Part shown: positions 17,338 to 25,693 of the stretch, piece by piece
Numbering within the stretch: the stretch's first letter is position 1
Layout of the letters: the number at the start of each line of letters is the position of its first letter
Assembly: GCA_934394595.1 (NCBI GenBank)
Contig: CAKRRX010000022.1
Span: 1 to 28,873 of the forward strand
DNA length: 28,873 nucleotides
Reading direction: 5' to 3'
Origin: an uncultured Blautia sp.
GTDB lineage: Bacteria > Bacillota > Clostridia > Lachnospirales > Lachnospiraceae
Program-made: the position numbers and the translations under genes
The notes under the pieces: model-generated
Seen by the model: only the letters and a program-made list of their open reading frames with translations
Databases searched by the model: none
Told to the model about the DNA's origin: nothing

Positions 17338-18630
17338 TCAGCCTACTCTCAGACGAAATTTCTGAATTTCCTTCTCGCTGGAAACCCGCTCAATTTCAGC
17401 GCCAAGACTGCGAAGCTTCTCCTCAAAGTTCTCATAACCTCTCTGAATATATACAATATCATCCACAATGGTGATTCCCTCTGCTGCCAGGCCTGCGATC
17501 ACAAGCGCTGCTCCTGCACGAAGATCCGGTGCACTTACTCTTGCACCAGTAAGCTTGCTCACACCATCAATGATAGCCGAATTTCCCTCTACCTTGATAC
17601 AGGCTCCCATTCTGGAAAGCTCGTCTGCGTATTTGAAACGATTCTCAAAAATACTCTCAGTCACAATACTGGTTCCCTCTGCAAGTGCAAGGGTAACTGC
17701 GATCTGTGGCTGCATATCTGTCGGATATCCCGGATACGGAAGAGTCTTTACATGTGTACGGTGCAGCTTGCCTGTGGCACGTACACGTACCGCATCATCA
17801 AACTCCTGTACCTCACATCCGATTTCCTCCAGCTTGGCTGTAGTAGCCTCAAGATGCTTTGGAATTACATTCTTTACTGTAACATCACCGCCGGTGGCAG
17901 CAGCTGCGAACATGAAAGTTCCAGCTTCAATCTGATCCGGAATAATAGAATATTCTGTACGATGCAGCTTCTCCACGCCTCTGATACGGATCACATCTGT
18001 ACCTGCGCCCTTGATATTAGCACCCATACTGTTCAGGAAGTTGGCAACATCTACCACATGTGGCTCTCTGGCCGCATTTTCGATAATAGTTCTTCCAGGT
18101 GCCAGTGATGCTGCCATCATGATATTGATAGTCGCACCTACAGAAACCACATCAAGAAAAATATGGCTGCCATGAAGATTGGATGCTTCTGCAACAATTG
18201 CTCCGTGAAGGATATCTACCTTTGCTCCCAATGCACGGAAGCCCTTCAGATGCTGGTCAATTGGACGGCTGCCAATATTACAGCCTCCCGGAAGGGGCAC
18301 TTCCGCTCTTTTATATTTTCCAAGTAAAGCACCAAGAAGATAATAAGACGCACGGATTTTCTTGATATACTCGTAATCTACACTTACATCACCAATGGTA
18401 GAACCATTGATCTTAACAGTTGACTTGTTAATTCTGTCAACCTGGGCACCAATGCCTGCGATTGCTTCCAGTAATACATTAATGTCCCTGACGTCAGGCA
18501 GATTCTCGATCAGGATCGTCTCATCCGTCATGATAGCTGCTGACAGAATAGCCAGGGCTGCATTTTTCGCACCTGCTATATCCACTTCACCTACAAGCGG
18601 ATTTCCACCTTTAATCACATATTGTTCCAT
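17338..18630 (-). CDS. murA: UDP-N-acetylglucosamine 1-carboxyvinyltransferase
   Basis: First committed step of peptidoglycan synthesis: transfers enolpyruvate from PEP to UDP-GlcNAc. 430 aa, full length. N-terminal GAKNAAL holds the catalytic Lys22/Asn23 pair. The PEP-reactive cysteine is C117 in PGGCNIGSRPIDQH, so the enzyme should be fosfomycin sensitive. TDMQPQIAVTLALAEG and the IVDDIVYIQRGYENF C-terminus are typical. The ATG has GAGG 7 nt upstream. Firmicutes often have two paralogues (MurA/MurZ), and I cannot tell which this is. It follows a shikimate kinase gene by 74 nt. Confidence 0.96.
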   Translation of the reverse strand: MEQYVIKGGNPLVGEVDIAGAKNAALAILSAAIMTDETILIENLPDVRDINVLLEAIAGIGAQVDRINKSTVKINGSTIGDVSVDYEYIKKIRASYYLLGALLGKYKRAEVPLPGGCNIGSRPIDQHLKGFRALGAKVDILHGAIVAEASNLHGSHIFLDVVSVGATINIMMAASLAPGRTIIENAAREPHVVDVANFLNSMGANIKGAGTDVIRIRGVEKLHRTEYSIIPDQIEAGTFMFAAAATGGDVTVKNVIPKHLEATTAKLEEIGCEVQEFDDAVRVRATGKLHRTHVKTLPYPGYPTDMQPQIAVTLALAEGTSIVTESIFENRFKYADELSRMGACIKVEGNSAIIDGVSKLTGARVSAPDLRAGAALVIAGLAAEGITIVDDIVYIQRGYENFEEKLRSLGAEIERVSSEKEIQKFRLRVG

Positions 18631-18704
18631 AACACACCTCTATTATTTTCACTCCTTGAGCCAGAGCATGAAAAAAAAGCCCTGAACTCGCCTCTGATCT
18701 ACAG

Positions 18705-19229
18705 TTACTTATTAACCCCTGTCTGTAGTGTTTCCAAAACGGTCTGCAGACTTGCTTCCAAATCTTTCCCTTCTTCGTCAATTACAATGTCTGCGTATTT
18801 TTCATATAAAGGAACACGTTCCTCATACAGACTCTGTAAAGTCTGTCCTTCCTTCAGTAAGACGCCGCGCTTTTTGAGATTTCCAAGTCTTTTCTCCAAT
18901 GTCTCTAAAGAAAGCCTGAGGTATACTACTTTCCCAATTGATTTCAGATGTTCCATTGCTTCACTGCAATATACCACACTTCCTCCGGTAGCAATCACTG
19001 TATTCTCTGCTTCAATTGATGCATTGACACGGTTCTCAATGGCTTTGAAACCTTCTTCTCCTTCTTCATCAATAATCTGATAAAGTCTTCGTTTTTCTTC
19101 TTTTTGTATTAAAAGGTCTGAATCTAAAAATTCATATCCAAGTATTTTCGCAAGAACAACGCCCAGAGTGCTTTTTCCTGCACCGGGCATTCCAATCAAA
19201 GTAATATTATTCTGTTTCATACTATTCAT
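18705..19229 (-). CDS. aroK: shikimate kinase
   Basis: Phosphorylates shikimate with ATP in the aromatic amino acid (chorismate) pathway. Walker A GMPGAGKST, the shikimate-binding DSD in FLDSDLLI, and ATGGS (in place of the usual TGGG) are present, with a lid KKRGVLL followed by the R-P-LYEKYADI segment. Length 174 aa from the ATG at 19229. Other starts are an ATG three codons later and a GTG at 19259; the nearest ribosome binding site (AAAGGA) is 12 nt from 19229, so the start is uncertain. No other aro gene is adjacent. Confidence 0.88.
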   Translation of the reverse strand: MNSMKQNNITLIGMPGAGKSTLGVVLAKILGYEFLDSDLLIQKEEKRRLYQIIDEEGEEGFKAIENRVNASIEAENTVIATGGSVVYCSEAMEHLKSIGKVVYLRLSLETLEKRLGNLKKRGVLLKEGQTLQSLYEERVPLYEKYADIVIDEEGKDLEASLQTVLETLQTGVNK

Positions 19230-19348
19230 TTCTGCCTGAAATCCTTTCAATTCTATCACAAAATGTCAATGATTGCAATCCCATTGAAAAAAGCCTGTAT
19301 TTATGCGGTTTCCGAGGTATTTCACCCCAAAAACTGCTTCACAGAATG

Positions 19349-19939
19349 TTACTTTTTTCCGGCAGCTTTACTGCCTTTTTTCTTCTTCACACTGTAACCA
19401 AAAGTCCCCAGTTTTTTTCCCAATCCCAAGTATTCACCATGGGAATAAACCATAAGATGAGACTGATTCAGCTGAAATTTGTTCTTTTCATCCATATATG
19501 CTTCATCTGCATGTACGGCAAGTACATCTGCCAGAAACATATGATGGGAACCCAGTTTTTCGATTTTTCTGACCTTGCACTCTATATTCACAGGGGACTC
19601 CCCGATCATAGGTGCTTTCACATGATCTGCCTTTTCTTTGGTAAGATGCAGCTTCTCAAATTTATCTACATCCCTGCCGGAGCGAACTCCACAGAAATCA
19701 GTGGCATAAGCAAGCTCCTCTGTGGTAAGGTTCAGCACAAACTCTCCGGTTTTACAGAGCATATCATAGGAATATCTGCTTGGCCTTACCGATATAGACA
19801 CCATAGGCGGGTTGGTGCATACCGTCCCCGCCCAGGCAACTGTTATGATATTATCTTCGCCCTCTCCATCTGTAACGCTGACCATCACAGCCGGAAGAGG
19901 ATAAAGCATGTTTCCCGGTTTCCAGGTCTGTTTTGCCAT
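19349..19939 (-). CDS. flavin reductase-like protein (FMN-binding split barrel)
   Basis: 196 aa, flavin reductase (DIM6/NTAB) family. Near the N-terminus are LYPLPAVMVSVTD and ITVAWAGTVCTNPPMVSISVRPSRYSYD, the usual flavin-binding segment, followed by GEFVLNLTTEELAYATDFCG and a late SHHMFLADVLAVH strand. It ends in a Lys-rich tail. Such proteins bind FMN and either reduce flavin or act as redox partners; the substrate is unknown. It lies 32 nt after the pyrophosphatase gene and is probably in its operon. Confidence 0.85.
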   Translation of the reverse strand: MAKQTWKPGNMLYPLPAVMVSVTDGEGEDNIITVAWAGTVCTNPPMVSISVRPSRYSYDMLCKTGEFVLNLTTEELAYATDFCGVRSGRDVDKFEKLHLTKEKADHVKAPMIGESPVNIECKVRKIEKLGSHHMFLADVLAVHADEAYMDEKNKFQLNQSHLMVYSHGEYLGLGKKLGTFGYSVKKKKGSKAAGKK

Positions 19940-19971
19940 AAAACAAGTCTCCTTTTTATTCTGCTGCCGGA

Positions 19972-21639
19972 TCAGTTAAAATCGTTTGCCATGATCTGCG
20001 CAGCTTCCATCATTGCCGGAATCAGCTGTTTCTTACGGGAAACCACACCTTTTAGCTGGAAACACCCATCCACCGGCTCCTGCTGGAATGCGATTCTGCC
20101 CATTTCCTCGCTTCCTTCTCCGTAGCAGATCACATCCGAAGATTCTTCCATGATATTGGTAAGCATAAAATAAACTCTGGTGATTCCATGTCTGCCGCAT
20201 TCACTTACCATAAATGGTTTGAGACGTTCCTTGATTTCCTCAAGTTCTTCAGCATCCATAGAACTGATCTGCCCAACTCCAAAGGCAACATTGCCCTCTG
20301 CAATAAATTTCTTGTAATCCTGATAGAAAATTTCCTCCGGAGCCTTATCCTTCAGATTGCTTCCTGCCTTGAACATCTCTTTTGCAAAATCCTCAATGCG
20401 GATATCTGCGATCAAAGCCAGGGCGCTTGCTGCAATCTTGTCCTGCTGAGTGCAGGTAGGCGAACGGAACATAAGCGTATCAGAAATAATCGCCGCACAT
20501 AGAAGTCCCGCGATCTTAGGCGGAATTTCCAGTCTCTGCTCATCATAGATCCGATACAGAATAGTAGCTGTACAGCCAACAGGCTCATTTCGGAAATTAA
20601 TTGGTTTCATAGTCTCCAGAGATCCCAGCTTGTGGTGATCGATAATTTCCAGGATCTCTGCTTTTTCAATATTATCAACAGCCTGATCTTTCTCATTGTG
20701 ATCCACAAGAATGACCTGCTTTTTATGCATATCCAGGAAATTACGTCTGGATATGGTACCCACACATTTTCCCCTTTTGTTGATAACCGGGAAAGCACGG
20801 TGACGGTGTTTGATCATAACATCCTGAATGTCATCTGTAAAGTCTTCTGTGCTGAAAGTGATCAGGTTATCCTTTTTCATCACATAATTTACCGGAATAC
20901 TCTGATTGATCATTCTGGCAATGGTATAAGTATCGTAAGGAGATGTGATAATGACAATCTGTTTTTCCCTGGCTTTCCTGATAACTTCCTCACATACCTG
21001 AATATTCATTCCCACAATGATACAGCTTACATTCAGCTCGATTGCCTTTAGCTGATCTTCTTTACGGTTTCCCAGAATAACCATATCATTTTCCTGGATA
21101 TAATCCTTCATCATCTGCGGATCTGCTGTTCCGATGAGGATTTTACCTTTTGTAAAATAGCCGTGTCCATTTCCCTCCACGATATCGCCATCAAGAGTGT
21201 CACAAATCTTATTATACTGCGTCCTGGCATTTGCAAGAAGATAGCTGTCCTTGGTATCCATGTAAACCTCTGCAATATCGCCGATGGTCACGATTCCCTC
21301 CAGTTCGTCTTCTCTGTTGCAAATGGGAAGTGTCACGATTCCTTTATTCTGCATCATATCCCAGGCATTTTTCAGGGACATGGTATGGGCTGCATCCGGC
21401 TTTGGTCGAATATCCATATCCTTTACCTGAGTGCCGATATTTCCAAGGTACGCCGGAGGCTGCACACCAAAACGGTTCAACACATACTGTGTCTCTTCAT
21501 TAATCTGTCCTGCGCGTCTGGGAATATAGCGTTTTGTCTGAGTGGTTCTGTTTTTGATGTCTGCATAGGCAATGGCGGAACAGATGGAATCTGTATCCGG
21601 ATTTTTATGCCCCATTACAAATACTTTCTGATTTTTCAT
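19972..21639 (-). CDS. family II (Mn-dependent) inorganic pyrophosphatase with CBS and DRTGG domains
   Basis: 555 aa, far longer than a plain PpaC (about 310). The N-terminal DHH part starts VFVMGHKNPDTDSICSAIAY with the metal-binding His and Asp. A regulatory insert (about 70-305) holds a CBS motif, a DRTGG-like domain and a second CBS motif. The DHH domain then resumes with ILVDHNE (310-316) and EIIDHHKLG (331-339), and a DHHA2 C-terminal domain follows. In characterised clostridial relatives the insert binds adenine nucleotides, inhibited by AMP/ADP and activated by diadenosine polyphosphates. It hydrolyses pyrophosphate in the cytosol. It follows the S1 gene by 25 nt. Confidence 0.93.
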   Translation of the reverse strand: MKNQKVFVMGHKNPDTDSICSAIAYADIKNRTTQTKRYIPRRAGQINEETQYVLNRFGVQPPAYLGNIGTQVKDMDIRPKPDAAHTMSLKNAWDMMQNKGIVTLPICNREDELEGIVTIGDIAEVYMDTKDSYLLANARTQYNKICDTLDGDIVEGNGHGYFTKGKILIGTADPQMMKDYIQENDMVILGNRKEDQLKAIELNVSCIIVGMNIQVCEEVIRKAREKQIVIITSPYDTYTIARMINQSIPVNYVMKKDNLITFSTEDFTDDIQDVMIKHRHRAFPVINKRGKCVGTISRRNFLDMHKKQVILVDHNEKDQAVDNIEKAEILEIIDHHKLGSLETMKPINFRNEPVGCTATILYRIYDEQRLEIPPKIAGLLCAAIISDTLMFRSPTCTQQDKIAASALALIADIRIEDFAKEMFKAGSNLKDKAPEEIFYQDYKKFIAEGNVAFGVGQISSMDAEELEEIKERLKPFMVSECGRHGITRVYFMLTNIMEESSDVICYGEGSEEMGRIAFQQEPVDGCFQLKGVVSRKKQLIPAMMEAAQIMANDFN

Positions 21640-21664
21640 TTACGCTCTTCCTTCTGTGGTGAAA

Positions 21665-22570
21665 TTAGTTCAGTTTGATATTTGCAAATAAAGAACCAAG
21701 AGAGGTAGTTGCCTCCTCGCCAGACTGCGGAATCTGGATTTCCTCTTCCTCCACTTCCTTTGCCATCATATCTGTGGCTTCTTTAATGCTCAGACTCAGC
21801 TTGCCATCTTTGATTGCGGTCACTTTTACTTTTACCTTATCCCCTACAGCAAGGACTTCAGATGGTTTGCGGATTCTCTTCTCACAGATCTGGGAAATAT
21901 GCACCAGACCGGAGACTCCGTTTCCAAGGTCTACAAATGCGCCGTATGGCTGAAGACTTTCTACTGTTCCCTCTGTCACAAAGCCTGGCTGGATATTGGA
22001 AATTTTATTCTTTCTTTCCTCTTCTGCTTTTTCTCTTAAGATTTCTTTTGCTGAAAGGATCAGCTTTTTATCTTCTTTATTGACATCAATTACCTGAACC
22101 TGGATTCTCCTGTTCAGATATTCATTGGTATCCTCCACATAATTCAGGGCCAGCTTGGAAGCCGGGATAAATCCGCGCACACCTTCTACATAGGCAACTG
22201 CCCCTCCGTTTACCACACCTTTTACCACTACATCCAGCACTTCTTTTGTATCTTTCAGTTCTCTTAATCTGTCCCATGCAAGAACATCAGTAGCCTCTAC
22301 TTTGGAAAGGAGGATGTTTCCGTTTCCGTCATCTTTTTTCACAACAGTAGCAGAAACCTCATCTCCTGGATGTACCTCCTCTTTTACATTAAAGCCGGGC
22401 TCTCTGCTGTAGTCCTCCACCGGAATGATTCCCTCTGCATAATATTTCAGATCTACGATGATCTCTTTATCGTCTACACTTACAACAGTTCCTGTAAGAA
22501 TATCGCCCTCTTCAATTTTCTTAAAAGAAGCCTCCAGCTCTGCTTCATAATCCTTCATTGTCTCTGCCAT
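21665..22570 (-). CDS. S1-domain RNA-binding protein (ribosomal protein S1-like)
   Basis: 301 aa with three S1 domains (about 20-91, 108-175 and 196-264), each a five-strand OB fold; the last has the classic PYGAFVDLGNGVSGLVHISQ core. A short acidic tail follows. Firmicute S1 homologues often have three or four domains and bind mRNA on the 30S subunit or act as RNA-binding factors. I chose the ATG at 22570 because AGAGGAG lies 8 nt upstream; a longer reading runs back through the promoter. The promoter at 22634-22662 and the next gene's terminator support this start. Probably first gene of an operon with the pyrophosphatase. Confidence 0.9.
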   Translation of the reverse strand: MAETMKDYEAELEASFKKIEEGDILTGTVVSVDDKEIIVDLKYYAEGIIPVEDYSREPGFNVKEEVHPGDEVSATVVKKDDGNGNILLSKVEATDVLAWDRLRELKDTKEVLDVVVKGVVNGGAVAYVEGVRGFIPASKLALNYVEDTNEYLNRRIQVQVIDVNKEDKKLILSAKEILREKAEEERKNKISNIQPGFVTEGTVESLQPYGAFVDLGNGVSGLVHISQICEKRIRKPSEVLAVGDKVKVKVTAIKDGKLSLSIKEATDMMAKEVEEEEIQIPQSGEEATTSLGSLFANIKLN

Positions 22571-22633
22571 ATCAAAAACTCCTCTCTGTTCTGTACGCCA
22601 AAAAGTAAGTATCTGCGCCATATTTTTTGCTCC

Positions 22634-22662
22634 ATTATAACACACGATTTTTTTCTTGCAAA
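22634..22662 (-). promoter_or_regulatory. promoter of the S1/pyrophosphatase operon
   Basis: On the minus strand an extended -10, TGTTATAAT (TATAAT at 22634-22639), with TTTGCA 17 bp upstream (22657-22662). It begins directly after the terminator of the accessory cassette, leaving a leader of about 57 nt. Confidence 0.65.
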
Positions 22663-22663
22663 G

Positions 22664-22695
22664 AAAAAAGTCTCCCGCCTTTGCCGCGGAAGACT
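22664..22695 (-). terminator. terminator closing the accessory cassette
   Basis: On the minus strand AGTCTTCCGC pairs with GCGGGAGACT and is followed by TTTTTTC. It starts 16 nt after the stop of the cold-shock-domain gene. Confidence 0.9.
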
Positions 22696-22710
22696 TTTCA
22701 TCACGTTTCA

Positions 22711-23565
22711 TCATTCTTCATCACTTTTGTTTTTCTTTAACTGATATCCCTCACAGTGAGTCACTGGAAGCATATACCGCGGAAGCATGCCTTCCCGTTT
22801 ACTTGGATACTCTCCCAGCTTTTTAAACTGGTTATATCCATCCCGGATCAGATTTCCCGCATGTGCAAGACTGATCATGCTTACCAGCTTCTCGCCTTCC
22901 ACAAAAACGAAATAATAAAATTCCGGATTAATTCCTGCCTTTTCGCAGTAGGCAAGGCTGGTTTCATAGAGTCCTTTTCCCAGTAAAAAGCTGCTGCAGC
23001 CATACTTTGGAGCTGTTAAAGTCAGATCCGCTTTCGGATCATTCATATCCTCGATCGGACTGCCATAATGAGTACCCCTATATCTTCTTTGCTTTCTGAT
23101 TTTGCCCTGAATCAGTCTGTCTCCATGTTTCCAGTAAAAATCCGGTCTTCCTGTAAGCCAGGTATTTTCCGGAATCTCTTCAAACTTTAAATAAAGCTTA
23201 CTCAGATCCTGAAATGGATACAGAGTTTCTTCCTCACCTGTACACTCGCTGATAATTTTGCTTGCTTCCTGACAGGTTTCTTTGATGTCATCTAAAAAGC
23301 TGCCCTTTTCGCAAGTTTCTCTTTCAACCTCCTTTGCTGTATTTTCTCTTGCTGTATTTTCTCCTGCAGCAGTTTCCGGCACAATTGCAATATTTGTTGC
23401 ATATCTGTTTTTTCCGTTATCCACAAGATCAAAAGTAACTTCTCTGCAGGGTGTTTTCAACAGTTCATCCCCTTCCAGCACCCTGAAGTAAACATCTTTT
23501 TTTCCAGTTACACTAATATACCCGTATTTTTCTTTTGTGTTAAAGTATTTTATAATTCCTCTCAT
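22711..23565 (-). CDS. cold-shock-domain protein with an unrecognised C-terminal domain
   Basis: 284 aa. Residues 2-62 form a cold-shock/OB domain: MRGIIKYFN, the RNP1-like KYGYISV (13-19) and RNP2-like DVYFRV, so it probably binds single-stranded nucleic acid. A Glu/Thr-rich linker (63-115) leads to a C-terminal domain with GRPDFYW (139-145), LIQGKIRKQRRYRG, a hydrophobic YYFVFVEGE strand and helices. The layout recalls RecE/PD-(D/E)XK-like exonucleases, but the acidic/lysine motif is not convincing, so nuclease activity is only a guess. The ATG at 23565 has AGAGGAG 10 nt upstream. Last gene of the cassette. Confidence 0.7.
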   Translation of the reverse strand: MRGIIKYFNTKEKYGYISVTGKKDVYFRVLEGDELLKTPCREVTFDLVDNGKNRYATNIAIVPETAAGENTARENTAKEVERETCEKGSFLDDIKETCQEASKIISECTGEEETLYPFQDLSKLYLKFEEIPENTWLTGRPDFYWKHGDRLIQGKIRKQRRYRGTHYGSPIEDMNDPKADLTLTAPKYGCSSFLLGKGLYETSLAYCEKAGINPEFYYFVFVEGEKLVSMISLAHAGNLIRDGYNQFKKLGEYPSKREGMLPRYMLPVTHCEGYQLKKNKSDEE

Positions 23566-23588
23566 TTTCTTTTTTCTCCTCTCTTTAC

Positions 23589-23613
23589 AGGGGCCGCTTT
23601 TTGGCCCCTTTTT
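23589..23613 (+). terminator. plus-strand terminator-like hairpin
   Basis: AGGGGCC-GCTTTTT-GGCCCCT followed by TTTTT on the plus strand. No plus-strand gene precedes it. On the minus strand the same hairpin sits in the leader of the cold-shock-domain gene without a T-tract. Confidence 0.5.
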
Positions 23614-23662
23614 CAAACTACTGATCTGATATAATCATAACATAATACTTTTTTTCCCACCA

Positions 23663-23711
23663 GAGCATGTTCGAAAAGAGCTTTCCGCAAATCATTTTTT
23701 CAAACACGCTC
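23663..23711 (-). repeat. 15-bp hairpin repeat element
   Basis: The arms at 23663-23677 and 23697-23711 pair over 15 bp; on the minus-strand RNA the two imperfect positions become G-U pairs. The part at 23661-23690 recurs at 501-530. It lies 31 nt after the VirD4-like gene, suggesting a mobile or RNA-stabilising hairpin element. Confidence 0.55.
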
Positions 23712-23741
23712 AAGCCAGGATTATCATTCTTATGACATTTT

Positions 23742-25022
23742 TTACATGAATGCATCGAGATTTTCCTCCGTTTTGCTGTGATCGATCCTTTCCACTTTTT
23801 CCGGGAAAATCTCCTGATACAGTTCATGATTTTTCACATTGTATTTGTTTACCTGCTGTGGCTTCTGGCCTCTTACGAAAAGCCATGCATCTCCCACTGG
23901 CATATTCAGAATGGTATCAGCGGTTTTATTTGCCTTCACACTCATATAATTTGCAGTGTTTACATCCTGTCCGCCAAGATACAGGCAGCTGTCGCAGTTA
24001 TTGATGATCGTCATGGCTTTTGGCTCGCTGTACATGGAGGTCAGCTGGGTAAGGCTCTGCACCACCAAGCTTACATAGATTTCTCTGGAACGGATCACGG
24101 AGATGATCTTGTCAAAATCCGGTATCACTGCATTGGATGCAAAATCATCCATGATAAATCTTACCGGTATCTGCAGTCTGCCGGATTTATTTTTATCCGC
24201 AGCCTCACAAAGTTCATGGAGTGCCTGTGTGTAAAACAGATTCAGCATCTTGTCTGCGGAACGGTCACTGTCACTTACATTGATAAATAATGCTGTTTTC
24301 TGGTATCCCATCGTTGCAAAATCGATCTGCTTTTTGTTGTTGTACATTTTTTCACATCCTGGGCTTAAGAAAGAGCTGAGCTTTTCTCCAAGGATGTAAT
24401 TGGTGCTGGCATTGGTTTTATCTGCACTTTTGGTGTCGCTGAACAGATGCCATTTCTTTGCGGCATAGCTGTCCGGATGTGCAGTTTCCCACTCTTTCAT
24501 CAGGAAATCAAAGGCAGTGGTGTTCAGCAGTCCCTGCAGCCTAGCCACACTTCCAAGATGCTGCTCTTCTTTTGGCAGAGCTTCCATCACATAGGAGATG
24601 AGAACACTGAGTACCATGGCAGCTGCGTGATCCCAGAAAGGATCCTTTTGGGTTTCAATTGGACACATTGCTTTTGCCAGCATGTCAATATCCTGTGAGC
24701 TTTTTCCAAGGTAGTTCAGAGGATTATATCCCATTGGGGATTTCTCCATTCTGGAAAAGTTCAGATTCCAGACCTGATAGCCGCTCTTTTTCAGCTGTGA
24801 GGAATAGGTTTTACACAGCTGATTTTTGGTGTCTACCACGATCATACTGCCATTGCATTGCAGGATGTTTGGAATAACGTAGCTTCTTGTTTTTCCGGCA
24901 CCGCTGACTCCTACGATCAGATCATTGTTGTTCAGCCCGGTTTCCCAGGTATTGTTGTTAATGTATTTTCCTTCTGCAAGAATTCTGTAGTTACCTTTTT
25001 CGTTCATAAATACGTTGTTCAT
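23742..25022 (-). CDS. VirD4/TraG-like coupling ATPase lacking the membrane domain
   Basis: 426 aa. Walker A GVSGAGKT (38-45), VVDTKNQL after it (the usual DPKGEL position), GYNPLNY, Walker B VRFIMDDF (287-294; the usual DEF is DDF here), then VVQSLTQL and the C-terminal sensor region. This is the motor core of type IV secretion coupling proteins, which feed DNA or protein to a conjugation channel. Conjugative relatives have about 150 extra N-terminal residues with two membrane helices; here the protein starts 37 residues before Walker A. The ATG has AAAGGAG 8 nt upstream, so this is the real start, not a truncated reading. No relaxase or VirB4 is nearby. Confidence 0.85.
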   Translation of the reverse strand: MNNVFMNEKGNYRILAEGKYINNNTWETGLNNNDLIVGVSGAGKTRSYVIPNILQCNGSMIVVDTKNQLCKTYSSQLKKSGYQVWNLNFSRMEKSPMGYNPLNYLGKSSQDIDMLAKAMCPIETQKDPFWDHAAAMVLSVLISYVMEALPKEEQHLGSVARLQGLLNTTAFDFLMKEWETAHPDSYAAKKWHLFSDTKSADKTNASTNYILGEKLSSFLSPGCEKMYNNKKQIDFATMGYQKTALFINVSDSDRSADKMLNLFYTQALHELCEAADKNKSGRLQIPVRFIMDDFASNAVIPDFDKIISVIRSREIYVSLVVQSLTQLTSMYSEPKAMTIINNCDSCLYLGGQDVNTANYMSVKANKTADTILNMPVGDAWLFVRGQKPQQVNKYNVKNHELYQEIFPEKVERIDHSKTEENLDAFM

Positions 25023-25054
25023 GGTTTATTCTCCTTTTATACTTTTTTGTAATT

Positions 25055-25645
25055 TCATTTATCAGATTGGACCACCTTGTCCGCAAGGCCAAATGCAATG
25101 GCCTCTTCTGCTGTGAACCAGGTATCTTTTGCTGTCTTTTCGTAGATTTCTTCCATGGTTCTGCCTGTATGCTTTGCCATCAGGCTTGCAATCAACTCTC
25201 TTGTTTTCATCAGATCCTCCACCCGTTCTGACAGTAAGGTGGCACTTCCCGTAATACCTTTTCCGGCAATCAGCGGATCGTGGATCATCAGCCTGGAATG
25301 AGGCAGCATTTCTCTGGCATCCCCTGCTGCAAACAGGAATGCCCCAAAGCTGGCTGCCGTTCCCATGCACACCGTGCGGATGGGACAGTGGACAGACTGC
25401 ATCACATCGTAGATGGCAAGTCCACTGGAAACTTCTCCTCCTGGACTGCTGATGTACATGGTGATTTCAGCTTCTGCATCCTGGCGTTCCAGGTATTTCA
25501 GCTGCAAGATCAGACTGCTGGCTGACCCCTGGTTGATCTCCCCAAGGCAGTAAATTTCTCTTTTTGAAAGCAGCTCATCCAGTAAGGGAAGGCTGAAATA
25601 GCCGCTGCTGGTTTCTTTGATAATAGCTGGTACATATGTATTCAT
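25055..25645 (-). CDS. divergent ClpP-family serine peptidase
   Basis: 196 aa. The catalytic triad is visible: Ser99 in MGTAASFGAFL, His122 in RLMIHDPL, and Asp174 in KDTWFTAEEA. MYISSPGGEVSSGLAIYD is the oxyanion and strand region. Compared with housekeeping ClpP (GMAASMGA, MIHQP), this version is divergent, which suits an accessory copy. ClpP works as a barrel with a Clp ATPase; none is encoded here. It sits between the unknown 265-aa protein and the VirD4-like ATPase, so it might process a cassette protein. The ribosome binding site is AAAGGA. Confidence 0.88.
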   Translation of the reverse strand: MNTYVPAIIKETSSGYFSLPLLDELLSKREIYCLGEINQGSASSLILQLKYLERQDAEAEITMYISSPGGEVSSGLAIYDVMQSVHCPIRTVCMGTAASFGAFLFAAGDAREMLPHSRLMIHDPLIAGKGITGSATLLSERVEDLMKTRELIASLMAKHTGRTMEEIYEKTAKDTWFTAEEAIAFGLADKVVQSDK

Positions 25646-25693
25646 AATTTTTTTCCTTTCTCTTTTCTGCTATGGCTCCCGCCATTTTTAGGC

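Noticed and set aside
19250..19278. TTGCAA-17-TAGAAT promoter before aroK
   Set aside because: The predicted start would fall inside the only ribosome binding site, so the promoter is doubtful.
23618..23827. 69-codon minus-strand frame between the VirD4-like and cold-shock genes
   Set aside because: Overlaps the end of the VirD4-like gene in another frame and runs through the hairpin repeat; no ribosome binding site.
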